Source: Anaerorhabdus sp964386325 | GTDB lineage: Bacteria > Bacillota_I > Bacilli_A > Erysipelotrichales > Erysipelotrichaceae | DNA length: 64,000 nt | Assembly: GCA_964386325.1 (NCBI GenBank) | Contig: CAYLQY010000008.1 | Location: 1 to 64,000 of the forward strand | Direction of reading: 5' to 3' | Shown: piece after piece, positions 35,363 to 43,434 of the stretch | How the letters are laid out: the number at the start of each line of letters is the position of its first letter | Numbering within the stretch: the stretch's first letter is position 1 | Translations under genes and position numbers: made by a program | The notes under the pieces: generated by a model | Database searches by the model: none | Told to the model about the DNA's origin: nothing | What the model saw: the letters and a program-made list of their open reading frames with translations, nothing else

Positions 35363-35866
35363 ATGAAAGTAACAAGTAAAGGAATTATTAATGGCATGAT
35401 TAGTGATGAGTATGGGGTGAGAGGAACACAAGTAAATGAATATGGTATCCCAACTTACTCATTGCCTTTTAAAATTGAAGAAGCTCCCAAAAATACAAAA
35501 TCTTTCGCTATTGTATTAGAAGACAAGGATGCTTATCTCGTATCTGGTGGATTTGTTTGGGTTCACTGGTTAGCCGCAAATATAAAAAAAGATGAAGTAC
35601 AATCAAATGAAAGTATTTCAACAAATGAATTTGTTCAAGGTGCTAATAGTTGGACTAGCATTCAAGGAGGACAAATTTCTAAAGAAGCCGCAAGCTACTA
35701 TGGAGGCATGATGCCACCTGACCAACCACACTTATATGAACTACATGTTTACGCATTAGACACTGAACTAGATTTACAAAATGGATTCCTATTCAATGAA
35801 CTACATCATGCAATGGACGGACATATTCTAGATTCTGAAACTTTGAAAGGCATCTATAAAAACTAA
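35363..35866 (+). CDS. YbhB/YbcL-type PEBP-family protein
   Basis: A 167-residue cytoplasmic protein of the phosphatidylethanolamine-binding (Raf kinase inhibitor-like) family. The anion-pocket motif is visible as FAIVLEDKDAYLVSGGFVWVHWLAANI near residues 48-75, and GGMMPPDQPHLYELHVYALD near 112-131 is the conserved second half. Bacterial members are poorly understood; inhibition of proteases or kinases and ligand binding have been proposed for relatives. The ATG follows AGGAGGAATTT. Six bases separate it from the next gene, so the two are cotranscribed. Confidence 0.88.
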   Translation: MKVTSKGIINGMISDEYGVRGTQVNEYGIPTYSLPFKIEEAPKNTKSFAIVLEDKDAYLVSGGFVWVHWLAANIKKDEVQSNESISTNEFVQGANSWTSIQGGQISKEAASYYGGMMPPDQPHLYELHVYALDTELDLQNGFLFNELHHAMDGHILDSETLKGIYKN

Positions 35867-35871
35867 GTATA

Positions 35872-36375
35872 ATGAAAATAGGTTTACGAACATGGAAAAC
35901 GGTTATTGCAGTATTTATCTGTTTCATGATTGGTGAATTACGAATTGATGGCATACCCTTTTATAGTGCAATCGCAGCTATCCTCTGTATTCAAAAAACA
36001 ACAAAAGATAGTTTTAAAGAAGGAAAGAAAAGAGAGATAGCTACAATCATCGGCGCTTCAGTCGGAGTTATTTATCTATATGTTGAACGTCTACTACCAC
36101 CTATTCAATTTGACTTTTTACGCTATTCATTATTATCCTTACTGTTAATTCCAATTATTCAATTATCAAGAATGATAAAGCAAGAAGATGGTACTTTTCT
36201 TATGTGTGTTGTCTTTTTAAGTGTTACAGTTAATCATAACTTAGATTCAAGCCCTATCAGTTTTGCGATAGCTCGAATCATTGATACATCCATTGGTATT
36301 CTCATTGGAATACTAGTCAACCATCTTCCTTTTAATGAAATAAAAAAATATATAGTAAAACATCCATCATTATAG
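35872..36375 (+). CDS. Aromatic-acid-exporter-family membrane protein (short)
   Basis: A 167-residue membrane protein with four to five helices, similar to the N-terminal part of the ArAE_1 (DUF939, FUSC-like) family. The start GLRTWKTVIAVFICFMIGEL and the stretch YSAIAAILCIQKTTKDSFKEG are typical. Larger relatives have a C-terminal cytoplasmic domain of about 150 residues, which is missing here, but short members are common and no frameshift is apparent. The substrate is unknown. It ends within a terminator hairpin. Confidence 0.8.
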   Translation: MKIGLRTWKTVIAVFICFMIGELRIDGIPFYSAIAAILCIQKTTKDSFKEGKKREIATIIGASVGVIYLYVERLLPPIQFDFLRYSLLSLLLIPIIQLSRMIKQEDGTFLMCVVFLSVTVNHNLDSSPISFAIARIIDTSIGILIGILVNHLPFNEIKKYIVKHPSL

Positions 36376-36384
36376 TTGGATGTT
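36359..36384 (+). terminator. Terminator of the PEBP-exporter unit
   Basis: AACATCCA pairs with TGGATGTT and TTTT follows. The TAG stop codon of the short exporter lies in the loop. Confidence 0.8.
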
Positions 36385-36410
36385 TTTACATTATTATTCT
36401 CTTTGGTATA

Positions 36411-36536
36411 TTACTTTGAATTTCCTTTTTCCTTTTTTTGAACTGTTTCTAAAATGGAAACTGTTGCCTTTTTATCTAGTTCTGATTCTGAATATATATT
36501 ATTAATATGGTTACCAATCGTCTTGTTATCTTCTAC
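36411..36536 (-). pseudogene. Fragment of a RhuM-like gene
   Basis: A minus-strand open stretch of 41 codons without a start reads NKTIGNHINNIYSESELDKK then ATVSILETVQKK, and stops early. This closely resembles the part of RhuM-family (Virulence_RhuM) proteins that follows the helix-turn-helix. Nothing on either side continues it, so it appears to be a remnant of a gene otherwise lost. It marks the left edge of the accessory region. Confidence 0.5.
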
Positions 36537-36580
36537 TTATTTATAATTAGAAGACTGGATTTATCCTAAAAACATAATAA

Positions 36581-36607
36581 AAACCTGTATCAATTAGACA
36601 CAGGTTT
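36581..36607 (-). terminator. Terminator-like hairpin downstream of the 944-residue protein gene
   Basis: AAACCTGT and ACAGGTTT form an 8-bp stem with an 11-base loop. On the minus strand it is followed by TTTTATTATG. It lies about 170 bases after the end of the large membrane-protein gene and could end that transcript. Confidence 0.5.
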
Positions 36608-36774
36608 AATGCACTTAATGGATGTGTGTGCCGCTCTATAACTCATTAAGATGGATAAGTGTCTTGTTGAATAATCAACTTTTAACAATATTAGAACTTT
36701 AATTCCCATATCATTTTACACGTTAATTTATTTGAATTCATTTATATAAATCCTATAATTCAAAACATTCAATA
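36608..36774. other. Non-coding stretch in the accessory region
   Basis: The whole gap from 36376 to 36774 is 399 bases. Apart from the terminator, the RhuM-like remnant and the hairpin already listed, this part holds short open stretches with no recognisable similarity and no repeat. It may be decayed coding DNA. Confidence 0.4.
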
Positions 36775-39609
36775 CTACCTATTAAATTTATATCCTTTCA
36801 TATTATTACAATCGAATCTGATGTATTCACTTATCTTTATGTTTACTGATTCTAAAAGATGATTTTCTTTTTCATTACCTTTCAAATCCAATCCTTTGAT
36901 TCTTTCATCCATAAATTTCTTTAACAATTCATCATCGCTACTGAAATCATTTACCTCTACTTTAAAATCATCAATAGATTTTTCCATTATTCCCAATTCA
37001 TTTTCATTGTAAACATATATAGATTTCTCATCCAAACTACTAAATGTAAATATTGGAATTAATTTATTACTTAATTTATAATAAGTGCTTGATTTTAAAC
37101 CATTGTAATTTACATCTTTTGGAATATTATATACAACATTTCTATCTAGGAGCTGATAAATAGTCGAATGTCTTGAAAATATAATATGGTTTTCTTCAGT
37201 TTCTATAATTTTCCGGAAAAATTCAATAGCACTTTCATTTTGGAGAGTTGATTTTTCGTCAATCAACTTTGTATATTTTTTCTCCTCTCCAGATATAAAT
37301 GAATTTGAAAAGGTTTTTTCGAAGTCTTGCCAGTATATTTTTTTGTCATAAAGTAATTTATCTAAGAAATAAGATTTGTCTACAATATTACTAATTCCAA
37401 GATAGTACATTCCTTTTTGTTCTTGCTCAATAATTCTAATGTTACCAGTTTTATCAAAGATTTTGAAAAGTACTGAATTATTATAGTAAGATTCAATAAA
37501 AAAAATTTTGAACATTTCCACTTTATCTTTACTTATATATGTTGCTCTAATATATTTTTTTTCTTCTTCATTTAAATCCATTTCAAGTTTCTTAAACAAT
37601 TTGATAAGATTTTCATTTTTTAATTCTTCTAATTCCTTAATAATTTCATTTGAATGAGTACTTAAAGGATAATTAAGTGGTAAATTGCTAATGCTATTTC
37701 CTATTCTACTTACTAAAAGACAGTATAAATGAACCAAATACTTATATGTATTTACATCTCTCATTCCTTCATCATCAAAATTATCATCCTCCATTAAATC
37801 CCAAAAATAAGTTCCATCTATATTATCCTTATTTATCGTTTCAAGAAAAATAGTTGTTAATCTATCAAAATCATAATTTTCATAGAAGTTCATTATCTTT
37901 ACAATATCTTTTTGATCTTTCTCCGCTTTATTGACTATATATGCAGTCGTAGCAAAAAAATTACATTCAAAATTCAACCAAATATCTTTAAGTATTATTG
38001 CGAGTTTCTTATTTTTTTCATTTTCATTATATTGATTTGATATTAATTCATCATTGATATCCGTAATAAAATAATATGCTTTTCTAAAATATTGGATAAA
38101 AAGATCCTCATGATTTCTACTTAAGTCATATGCTATTTGGCTTATTGTTTTGTTGCAAACAAGAAGCAGATCCCGTAAGAAAGCTCCATTATCTAAATTT
38201 AATTTATACTTAGTTACGCCTAAAAATTCGAATATTTCAAGTTTGATTTTTCTTGTTGAAATACTTGAATCTTCTAATTGCAATGCTTGATTATTTAAAT
38301 AGCAATAAACATTATATAAATACTGAATTGACAACAATTCTTTATTAACACTCGAAAATAGTATCATTTGATAAAGAAAAGCAATTAACTCATTTAGTAA
38401 AAATGGATTATTTTCCCTTACAATGGCGCGCGAAAAATCATAGATATCTCTTCTAATTAGATTCAATACCTCATAAGCTCTTGGCTCAATTAATGAATGC
38501 GTATGAGAATACGCTATTTCATATGTGTAATCGCCAACTTTATCTTTAATGCCAATAACATAGTCTTTATAAATATCCAAATACTTCTCTAAACTGTTTG
38601 ACAAAAGAACAGCTGACGAATTTTTTATTGCTTGTATACAATCTTTTTGAAGATGTTCATAATTTGATTTTATATAAAAATGATTATTCACTTCAGATAT
38701 AACATAAATTTTTTCTGTGAGTAACTTTTTTATACTTTCTATTTCTTTCTTAACTTCAGCACTGTACTCAATCGTTATAAAACTTTTTTCTTTTTCTGTA
38801 GTTGATCCAATATCAAGCAGCCATATGACTATTTTGGGCTGCACTCTTTCTATATTACTCTTTTCATCATCTGCAGTACTCTCTACATACTCTTTATTTA
38901 TCTCGCTTAGCATTATTGCTATCTTTTCAATTTGCTTGTAATTATATTGTTGAATAATTAAAAACTCACGAGAAGGATAGATTCTACTTTTCTCATAATT
39001 CTCAACATTGAAATAATTATGATTAACAACTCCTATCCCATATTTAAAATACTGTCCAATACTATTAACTTCATCAAAATGTTTTAACTGATCCTCCAAA
39101 TCGTCTTGTATGATTTTAAATCTTGTATTTGATATTTTTTCTTTCTCATATCTTAAATCTGATAACATTTTCAAGGTTTTAAAGTACATATATATGACAA
39201 AAGAAACCGATATAATACACGTAAATATAAAATAATATTGTTCATTTAAGAACGTGAATATTGCTAAATTGATACAAAAATATGTAACGAATGGTAACAT
39301 CAAAGTATTCACTAAATATGCTTCTGCAACAATATAGTCCTGTTTTATATTTATTTTTTCTATTAGCATAATTGTAAGAGGTAAAACTAGACCCAATATA
39401 CAAAAATAAATTGGCAAGTAATCTATATTTAAATTAACATTCAATTGAATGTTAAGAGCATTAGAAATATAGTATATTAAAAATTCAAATGCTAACATAC
39501 CAAGTACTGTAAGTAGAGAAACAAAAATTAAGTTCTTTACTGTAATTTTATGAATATTCTTAAAACTATAAGTAACCCAATTCAGTGTTTTTTTCAACGT
39601 TTTTATCAA
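36775..39609 (-). CDS. Large membrane protein of unknown function (944 residues)
   Basis: I do not recognise this protein. It has a 25-residue cytoplasmic head, four membrane helices (about 27-50, 65-85, 95-118, 125-146) and then about 800 residues that are probably cytoplasmic. The part after the last helix is coiled-coil-like (KMLSDLRYEKEKISNTRFKI) and the rest is mainly helical, rich in Lys, Glu, Asn, Ile and Tyr. I see no P-loop, nuclease, HEPN, TIR or protease motif. The start is TTG at 39609 behind TTAGGTGAG. Codon use is visibly more AT-rich than the neighbours, it has a decayed gene on one side and an IS3 element on the other, all signs of transfer. The plan would suit a defence or sensor protein, but there is no direct evidence. 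Confidence 0.75.
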   Translation of the reverse strand: MIKTLKKTLNWVTYSFKNIHKITVKNLIFVSLLTVLGMLAFEFLIYYISNALNIQLNVNLNIDYLPIYFCILGLVLPLTIMLIEKINIKQDYIVAEAYLVNTLMLPFVTYFCINLAIFTFLNEQYYFIFTCIISVSFVIYMYFKTLKMLSDLRYEKEKISNTRFKIIQDDLEDQLKHFDEVNSIGQYFKYGIGVVNHNYFNVENYEKSRIYPSREFLIIQQYNYKQIEKIAIMLSEINKEYVESTADDEKSNIERVQPKIVIWLLDIGSTTEKEKSFITIEYSAEVKKEIESIKKLLTEKIYVISEVNNHFYIKSNYEHLQKDCIQAIKNSSAVLLSNSLEKYLDIYKDYVIGIKDKVGDYTYEIAYSHTHSLIEPRAYEVLNLIRRDIYDFSRAIVRENNPFLLNELIAFLYQMILFSSVNKELLSIQYLYNVYCYLNNQALQLEDSSISTRKIKLEIFEFLGVTKYKLNLDNGAFLRDLLLVCNKTISQIAYDLSRNHEDLFIQYFRKAYYFITDINDELISNQYNENEKNKKLAIILKDIWLNFECNFFATTAYIVNKAEKDQKDIVKIMNFYENYDFDRLTTIFLETINKDNIDGTYFWDLMEDDNFDDEGMRDVNTYKYLVHLYCLLVSRIGNSISNLPLNYPLSTHSNEIIKELEELKNENLIKLFKKLEMDLNEEEKKYIRATYISKDKVEMFKIFFIESYYNNSVLFKIFDKTGNIRIIEQEQKGMYYLGISNIVDKSYFLDKLLYDKKIYWQDFEKTFSNSFISGEEKKYTKLIDEKSTLQNESAIEFFRKIIETEENHIIFSRHSTIYQLLDRNVVYNIPKDVNYNGLKSSTYYKLSNKLIPIFTFSSLDEKSIYVYNENELGIMEKSIDDFKVEVNDFSSDDELLKKFMDERIKGLDLKGNEKENHLLESVNIKISEYIRFDCNNMKGYKFNR

Positions 39610-39716
39610 TTAGCTCACCTAATCCTTTTAAATATTTTAGCATACTTTTATAAAATATTCCCACCTATCCTATTTTCATTGTCAATTTAATTTAATGCCT
39701 TAATTTACCAAATAAC

Positions 39717-39742
39717 TCTAAATTTTAAGTATGTTATATTAT
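39717..39742 (+). repeat. Left inverted repeat of the IS3 element
   Basis: It begins CTCTAAATTTTAAGTA. The first 16 bases match the reverse complement of the right end at 14 positions, and the next ten match at eight after a 2-base shift. Confidence 0.55.
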
Positions 39743-39782
39743 CGAAGGTCATATTGACCTGTCATAAAAGGAGGATAATATT

Positions 39783-40931
39783 ATGACTAATTACAGTAAC
39801 AAACTAAAAACTAAGGTGGTTAAGGATTATTCTAACAATATATCTATTGCTACCATTAGTAAATCTAGGAACATACCAGTAAGTACTATTTATAGTTGGA
39901 TAAGACAATACACTCTTCTAAATTCACAATCAGAACATAGTATAACTAGAAATGATTATGTGAAACTTCAAGCTCATTGCACCAAACTAGAAAGAATAAT
40001 AGAAATTATACATTCTTCACAAATCTATACTAACATTTCTCTTGAATTAAAAATGAATGAAATGGATGAATTAAATAAAATACACAGTATTCATACATTA
40101 TGCGAAGCTTTTGATGTATCTAGAAGTTCTTATCATTATCATATTAAACATATAAAAAAGTATAAACAGAAACAAAAGAGAAGATATACTCTGAAACCCT
40201 TGGTTCAATCAATTTTTGACGAATATCATCAAGCAATAGGCGCAGAAAAAATATCTGCTTTACTTAGGAAAAGTGGTCATATCACAAGTGCTAAATTTAT
40301 AAAAACTCTAATGAATGAATTAAATCTGGTATGCGTTTCACCTAATTCAAAAAAATCATATAAATATTTTTTGCAAAAAGAGAACATTGTAAACAAGGCA
40401 TTTAATCCTGAACATCCAAATCAAATTTGGGTTAGCGACATCACTACTTTCATGATAAAAGATGAAAGGCTATACTTATGTGCGATTTTAGACCTATATT
40501 CTAGAAAGATTATTTCATATAAAATATCTTTCAATATATCTACTCAGTTAGTAACTTCTACATTTAAAGCAGTATGCAAAGAGAAACCATTTGACGAAAG
40601 TATTATCTTTCATAGTGATCGAGGAACACAATATACATCTGCAACATTCCGTAAGCTATTACAAGATTATAACTTTATCCAATCATTCTCAAAGCCACAT
40701 AATCCATATGATAATTCTGTCATGCAATCATTCTTTGGAATATTGAAGAAAGAGGAAATGTATCGTAGAAATTACCAATCAATTTCAGATTTTAAGTCTT
40801 CAATTAAAAAGTATATAAACTTCTACAACGAGCAGCGTCCGCACAAAGCAAATAATTATTTAAGCCCCAATAAAAAAGAAGAGTTATATTACAAAAAATC
40901 ACAAGAGTCGGGGGACGAAAATGCATCCTAA
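39783..40931 (+). CDS. IS3-family transposase, single ORF, altered DDE triad
   Basis: A 382-residue transposase in which the usual OrfA and OrfB are one continuous frame. Residues 1-45 are a helix-turn-helix (SIATISKSRNIPVSTIYSWIRQY), followed by a leucine-zipper-like segment and an HTH_21 region (HTLCEAFDVSRSSYHYHIKH). The rve integrase core has Asp219 (WVSDITTF) and Asp279 (HSDRGTQY). The third acidic residue should follow 35 residues later in the NSVMESFFG motif, but here residue 315 is Gln (NSVMQSFFG, codon CAA at 40725-40727). The following GILKKEEMYRRNYQ is intact. One base change from GAA would explain it. A palindrome (AGGTCA-TAT-TGACCT, 39746-39760) lies ahead of the gene; AGGAGG precedes the start. 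Confidence 0.92.
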   Translation: MTNYSNKLKTKVVKDYSNNISIATISKSRNIPVSTIYSWIRQYTLLNSQSEHSITRNDYVKLQAHCTKLERIIEIIHSSQIYTNISLELKMNEMDELNKIHSIHTLCEAFDVSRSSYHYHIKHIKKYKQKQKRRYTLKPLVQSIFDEYHQAIGAEKISALLRKSGHITSAKFIKTLMNELNLVCVSPNSKKSYKYFLQKENIVNKAFNPEHPNQIWVSDITTFMIKDERLYLCAILDLYSRKIISYKISFNISTQLVTSTFKAVCKEKPFDESIIFHSDRGTQYTSATFRKLLQDYNFIQSFSKPHNPYDNSVMQSFFGILKKEEMYRRNYQSISDFKSSIKKYINFYNEQRPHKANNYLSPNKKEELYYKKSQESGDENAS

Positions 40932-40969
40932 CTTTATATTTATTAATTTTCTTCATCTATTTAATATTT

Positions 40970-40995
40970 ATATGACATTTACTTATATTTTAGAG
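40970..40995 (-). repeat. Right inverted repeat of the IS3 element
   Basis: Read on the minus strand it begins CTCTAAAATATAAGTA, matching the left end at 14 of the first 16 bases. It lies 39 bases beyond the transposase stop. Confidence 0.55.
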
Positions 40996-41041
40996 AAATT
41001 CACTAAGTCCTTTAAATAAAGGTTATTTTCACGCACAAAAA

Positions 41042-41084
41042 AAGCTATTTCAATTAATTCTTGGAATTAATTTCGAAATAGCTT
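41042..41084 (-). terminator. Terminator of the tRNA-Ser/tRNA-Asp unit
   Basis: A long hairpin: outer arms AAGCTATTTC and GAAATAGCTT, inner arms of 9 bp (AATTAATTC, GAATTAATT), a TTG loop and a 2-base bulge. Seven T residues follow on the minus strand. It lies 13 bases past the tRNA-Asp 3' end. Confidence 0.85.
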
Positions 41085-41096
41085 ACACCATTCAAA

Positions 41097-41172
41097 TGGC
41101 GGTCTGGACGGGAATCGAACCCGCGATCTCCTCCGTGACAGGGAGGCATGTTAACCGCTACACCACCAGACC
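41097..41172 (-). tRNA. tRNA-Asp (GTC)
   Basis: Acceptor GGTCTGG pairs with CCAGACC. The anticodon stem CCTCC/GGAGG encloses CTGTCAC (anticodon GTC), and the T arm holds GGTTCGATTCC. Discriminator G and CCA are encoded. It lies 7 bases downstream of tRNA-Ser and is cotranscribed with it. Confidence 0.96.
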
Positions 41173-41179
41173 AATATTA

Positions 41180-41270
41180 TGGCGAAGAAGGAGGGATTTG
41201 AACCCTCGCGCCAGTTTCCCGACCTATACCCTTAGCAGGGGCACCTCTTCAGCCTCTTGAGTACTTCTTC
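41180..41270 (-). tRNA. tRNA-Ser (GCT)
   Basis: A 91-base class II tRNA. Acceptor GAAGAAG pairs with CTTCTTC, the anticodon loop CTGCTAA gives GCT, and the long variable arm reads TAGGTCGGGAAACTGGCGC. The T arm has GGTTCAAATCC; discriminator G and CCA are encoded. Confidence 0.95.
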
Positions 41271-41295
41271 ATGTTATACTTAACAGTGCTATATC

Positions 41296-41324
41296 ATAGT
41301 ATCATAAAGCATTTTTGAAGGCAA
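41296..41324 (-). promoter_or_regulatory. Promoter of the tRNA-Ser/tRNA-Asp unit
   Basis: Minus-strand TTGCCT (41324-41319), a 17-base spacer and TACTAT (41301-41296), 25 bases upstream of tRNA-Ser. Confidence 0.6.
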
Positions 41325-41356
41325 GTACTTTTTTAATAAATTTTCTACTTTTTTAA

Positions 41357-42070
41357 TTACATAATTGCTGCTTCTAACGCAATCTTCATCATGTTTGTAA
41401 ATGAGTTTTGACGTTCTTCTGCAGTCGTTACTTCGTTTGATACAAAGCTATCTGAAATTGTAATTAAGCATGCTGCATGTTTTCCTAATACATTAGCATT
41501 ATGGAACAATGCAAAGCTTTCCATTTCAACTGCTTTACAACCATGTACATTAATTAATTCTTTTACATAGTCCAAATTTCCTTCACGATAGAATACATCT
41601 GAAGAATGGATACAGCTTTCTACTAAAGGAATTCCTACTTTTTCTGATGCCATGCGAATTTTTGAATTTAATTCTTTTGATGGATATGTTTTATCATCAG
41701 CATAGCCACTTTGTACTTTTGCATAGCTTGATTCACTGAATGCACTGTCTGCAAGTACTACATCAAATACTTTTAAATCTTCAGTGTAACCACCGGCAGA
41801 TCCAATACGAATAATATTTTCTACACCATATTGTGTATAGAGTTCATATGAATAAATTCCAATACTTGGCATACCCATACCTGAACCCATTACTGAAATT
41901 TCATGACCCTTATAAGTTCCAGTGTAACCAAACATGTTACGTACTGAATTAAATTGTTTTGGGTTTTCTAAAAATGTTTCGGCAATGAATTTTGCACGAA
42001 GTGGATCTCCTGGCATTAATACTGTTTTTGCGATTTGCCCTTTCTCAGCGGCGTTATGTGGTGTTGACAT
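41357..42070 (-). CDS. deoD: Purine-nucleoside phosphorylase DeoD
   Basis: Splits purine nucleosides with phosphate into base and ribose 1-phosphate, for salvage. The hexameric DeoD type is shown by the start STPHNAAEKGQIAKTVLMPGDPLRAKFIAE, the phosphate-site IIRIGSAGGY, the base/ribose site KAVEMESFALF with the conserved Glu pair, and TISDSFVS near residue 204 with the catalytic Asp. The 237-residue length is standard. The ATG follows AAGGAGGACTATT. It lies 40 bases downstream of ddl; a 7-3-7 palindrome and a TATAAT in that gap may be its own promoter region. Confidence 0.95.
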   Translation of the reverse strand: MSTPHNAAEKGQIAKTVLMPGDPLRAKFIAETFLENPKQFNSVRNMFGYTGTYKGHEISVMGSGMGMPSIGIYSYELYTQYGVENIIRIGSAGGYTEDLKVFDVVLADSAFSESSYAKVQSGYADDKTYPSKELNSKIRMASEKVGIPLVESCIHSSDVFYREGNLDYVKELINVHGCKAVEMESFALFHNANVLGKHAACLITISDSFVSNEVTTAEERQNSFTNMMKIALEAAIM

Positions 42071-42110
42071 AATAGTCCTCCTTCTTTCGATTTGATTATA
42101 TCAAATTTAC

Positions 42111-43310
42111 CTACGATTTGCTTCCTTTTGCACCTTTACTACCTGATTCAGTGTAATTTTGTAAAAGGTTTGTATCATATGAGAATGTCATCTTTTCTTT
42201 TCTACGATGACGTTCTAATGCAACTTTAATTAATTCATCCATTAATGCTGTAAAATCAACATCTACTGGTGACCATAAATAGAATGCAAGTGATCCAGGA
42301 ATCGTATTAATTTCATTAATCATAATTTCTTCGGTCTTACCATTCATCATAAAATCAATACGACAAACTCCACTAGATCCTAGTAAGTGGAATGCTTCTA
42401 AAGCTAATTCTTGAATTTTCTTTGTTTGTTCTTCACTTACTGGTGCTGGTACTATTCTTGTTGTACTTGCCATTCCTTTAGAACCTTGTGATTTAGCCCC
42501 TTTAGAGCCTCCTCCTTGGTATTTATCTTTATAAGAAAGTATCTCATCATTCTTTCCTACTTCTTCTAATACGCTTGCTTTCGCACTGAAGCATGAACCT
42601 AATACTGAACAATTAATTTCTCTTAGATTATCAACCATTTTTTCAACAACAATCTTGAAATCAAAAGTTCCTGCTTCTTCTACACCTTCAATGAATTCTT
42701 CTTCATTATGAGCTATCACAATTCCTACTGAAGATCCTAAACATGCTGGTTTTAAGACTAATGGATATCCTAGCTCTTTTGCTTTAGCAAGATATTCTTC
42801 TTTCTTATCATCAAATTCATGTCCATAGAACCAAAACCATGGTGTTATTGGTAGTTTTGCAGTTTCAAACATATGTTTCATAACTACTTTATCTTGACCA
42901 ACTGCAGCCGCGACAACATCACAGCCAGCATATGGTATTTTCAGCATTTCCAAATAACCTTGTAAAGTACCATCTTCACCATTTGTACCATGTACAACAG
43001 GCACAACTACATCAATTGTATTAATCGCTTTTGTGAATAATCCTTTTTTAACAGGTTCAATGGTTACTGTTTGATTTTTCTTAACTAATACTACTTGTGG
43101 AACTTTCGCAAGTAATGCACTCATATCTTTATATTGAGTTAAATCACGTAATTCTTCACCACAATATAAATCACGACTCTTAGAAATATAAATAGGAATA
43201 ATCTCATACTTCTCAGTATCCAATGCTTCCATTGCTTGTTTTGCAGAGATAATACTTACCTCATGTTCAACTGATTCTCCTCCAAATAGGACGGCAACTT
43301 TTATTTTCAT
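42111..43310 (-). CDS. ddl: D-alanine--D-alanine ligase
   Basis: Joins two D-alanines for peptidoglycan synthesis in the cytoplasm. The ATP-grasp fold shows VAVLFGGESVEHEVSI at the N terminus, HGTNGEDGTLQGYLEML near residue 110, KPACLGSSVGI near 188 and CRIDFMMNGKTEEIMINEINTIPGS near 318-342. At 399 residues it is longer than the usual 310-360. A Gly/Ser/Lys-rich insert (GGGSKGAKSQGSKGM) lies near 264-279 in the mobile loop before the active site, and the C terminus carries a similar tail (ESGSKGAKGSKS). The start follows TTTGGAGATG. Confidence 0.93.
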   Translation of the reverse strand: MKIKVAVLFGGESVEHEVSIISAKQAMEALDTEKYEIIPIYISKSRDLYCGEELRDLTQYKDMSALLAKVPQVVLVKKNQTVTIEPVKKGLFTKAINTIDVVVPVVHGTNGEDGTLQGYLEMLKIPYAGCDVVAAAVGQDKVVMKHMFETAKLPITPWFWFYGHEFDDKKEEYLAKAKELGYPLVLKPACLGSSVGIVIAHNEEEFIEGVEEAGTFDFKIVVEKMVDNLREINCSVLGSCFSAKASVLEEVGKNDEILSYKDKYQGGGSKGAKSQGSKGMASTTRIVPAPVSEEQTKKIQELALEAFHLLGSSGVCRIDFMMNGKTEEIMINEINTIPGSLAFYLWSPVDVDFTALMDELIKVALERHRRKEKMTFSYDTNLLQNYTESGSKGAKGSKS

Positions 43311-43434
43311 TGTTTCATCTCCAAACGTTTCCGTATACCATTATACAAAATAATTCGTTATAATAGAATAAGTAGAAGATAAATAAGCTTAAATTATCAT
43401 CTATATTTGTGTATTTATAGTTGAGGAGACCTCT

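Larger units (their letters stand above)
39717..40995 (+). mobile_element. IS3-family insertion element
   Basis: A 1279-bp element bounded by imperfect inverted repeats and filled by one transposase gene. The ends 39717-39742 and 40970-40995 match at about 22 of 26 positions with a 2-base gap. I see no clear target-site duplication next to them, and the ends do not begin with TG as many IS3 elements do, so the exact borders are tentative. The transposase looks catalytically dead. Confidence 0.65.

Noticed and set aside
36640..36710. Minus-strand stretch reading MSYRAAHTSIK
   Set aside because: It is short, has no start signal and I could not match it to any transposase or other family.
38717..38941. 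74-codon plus-strand frame inside the 944-residue protein gene
   Set aside because: Antisense to a long continuous frame; no ribosome site and no similarity.
39746..39760. Palindrome AGGTCA-TAT-TGACCT ahead of the transposase
   Set aside because: It is perfect, but in the promoter region of an IS element it may be an internal control site of the element; I could not link it to a cellular regulator.
42090..42106. ATTTGAT-TAT-ATCAAAT palindrome between ddl and deoD
   Set aside because: It could be a weak terminator or an operator, but it has no T-tract and is made almost only of A and T, so chance is likely.
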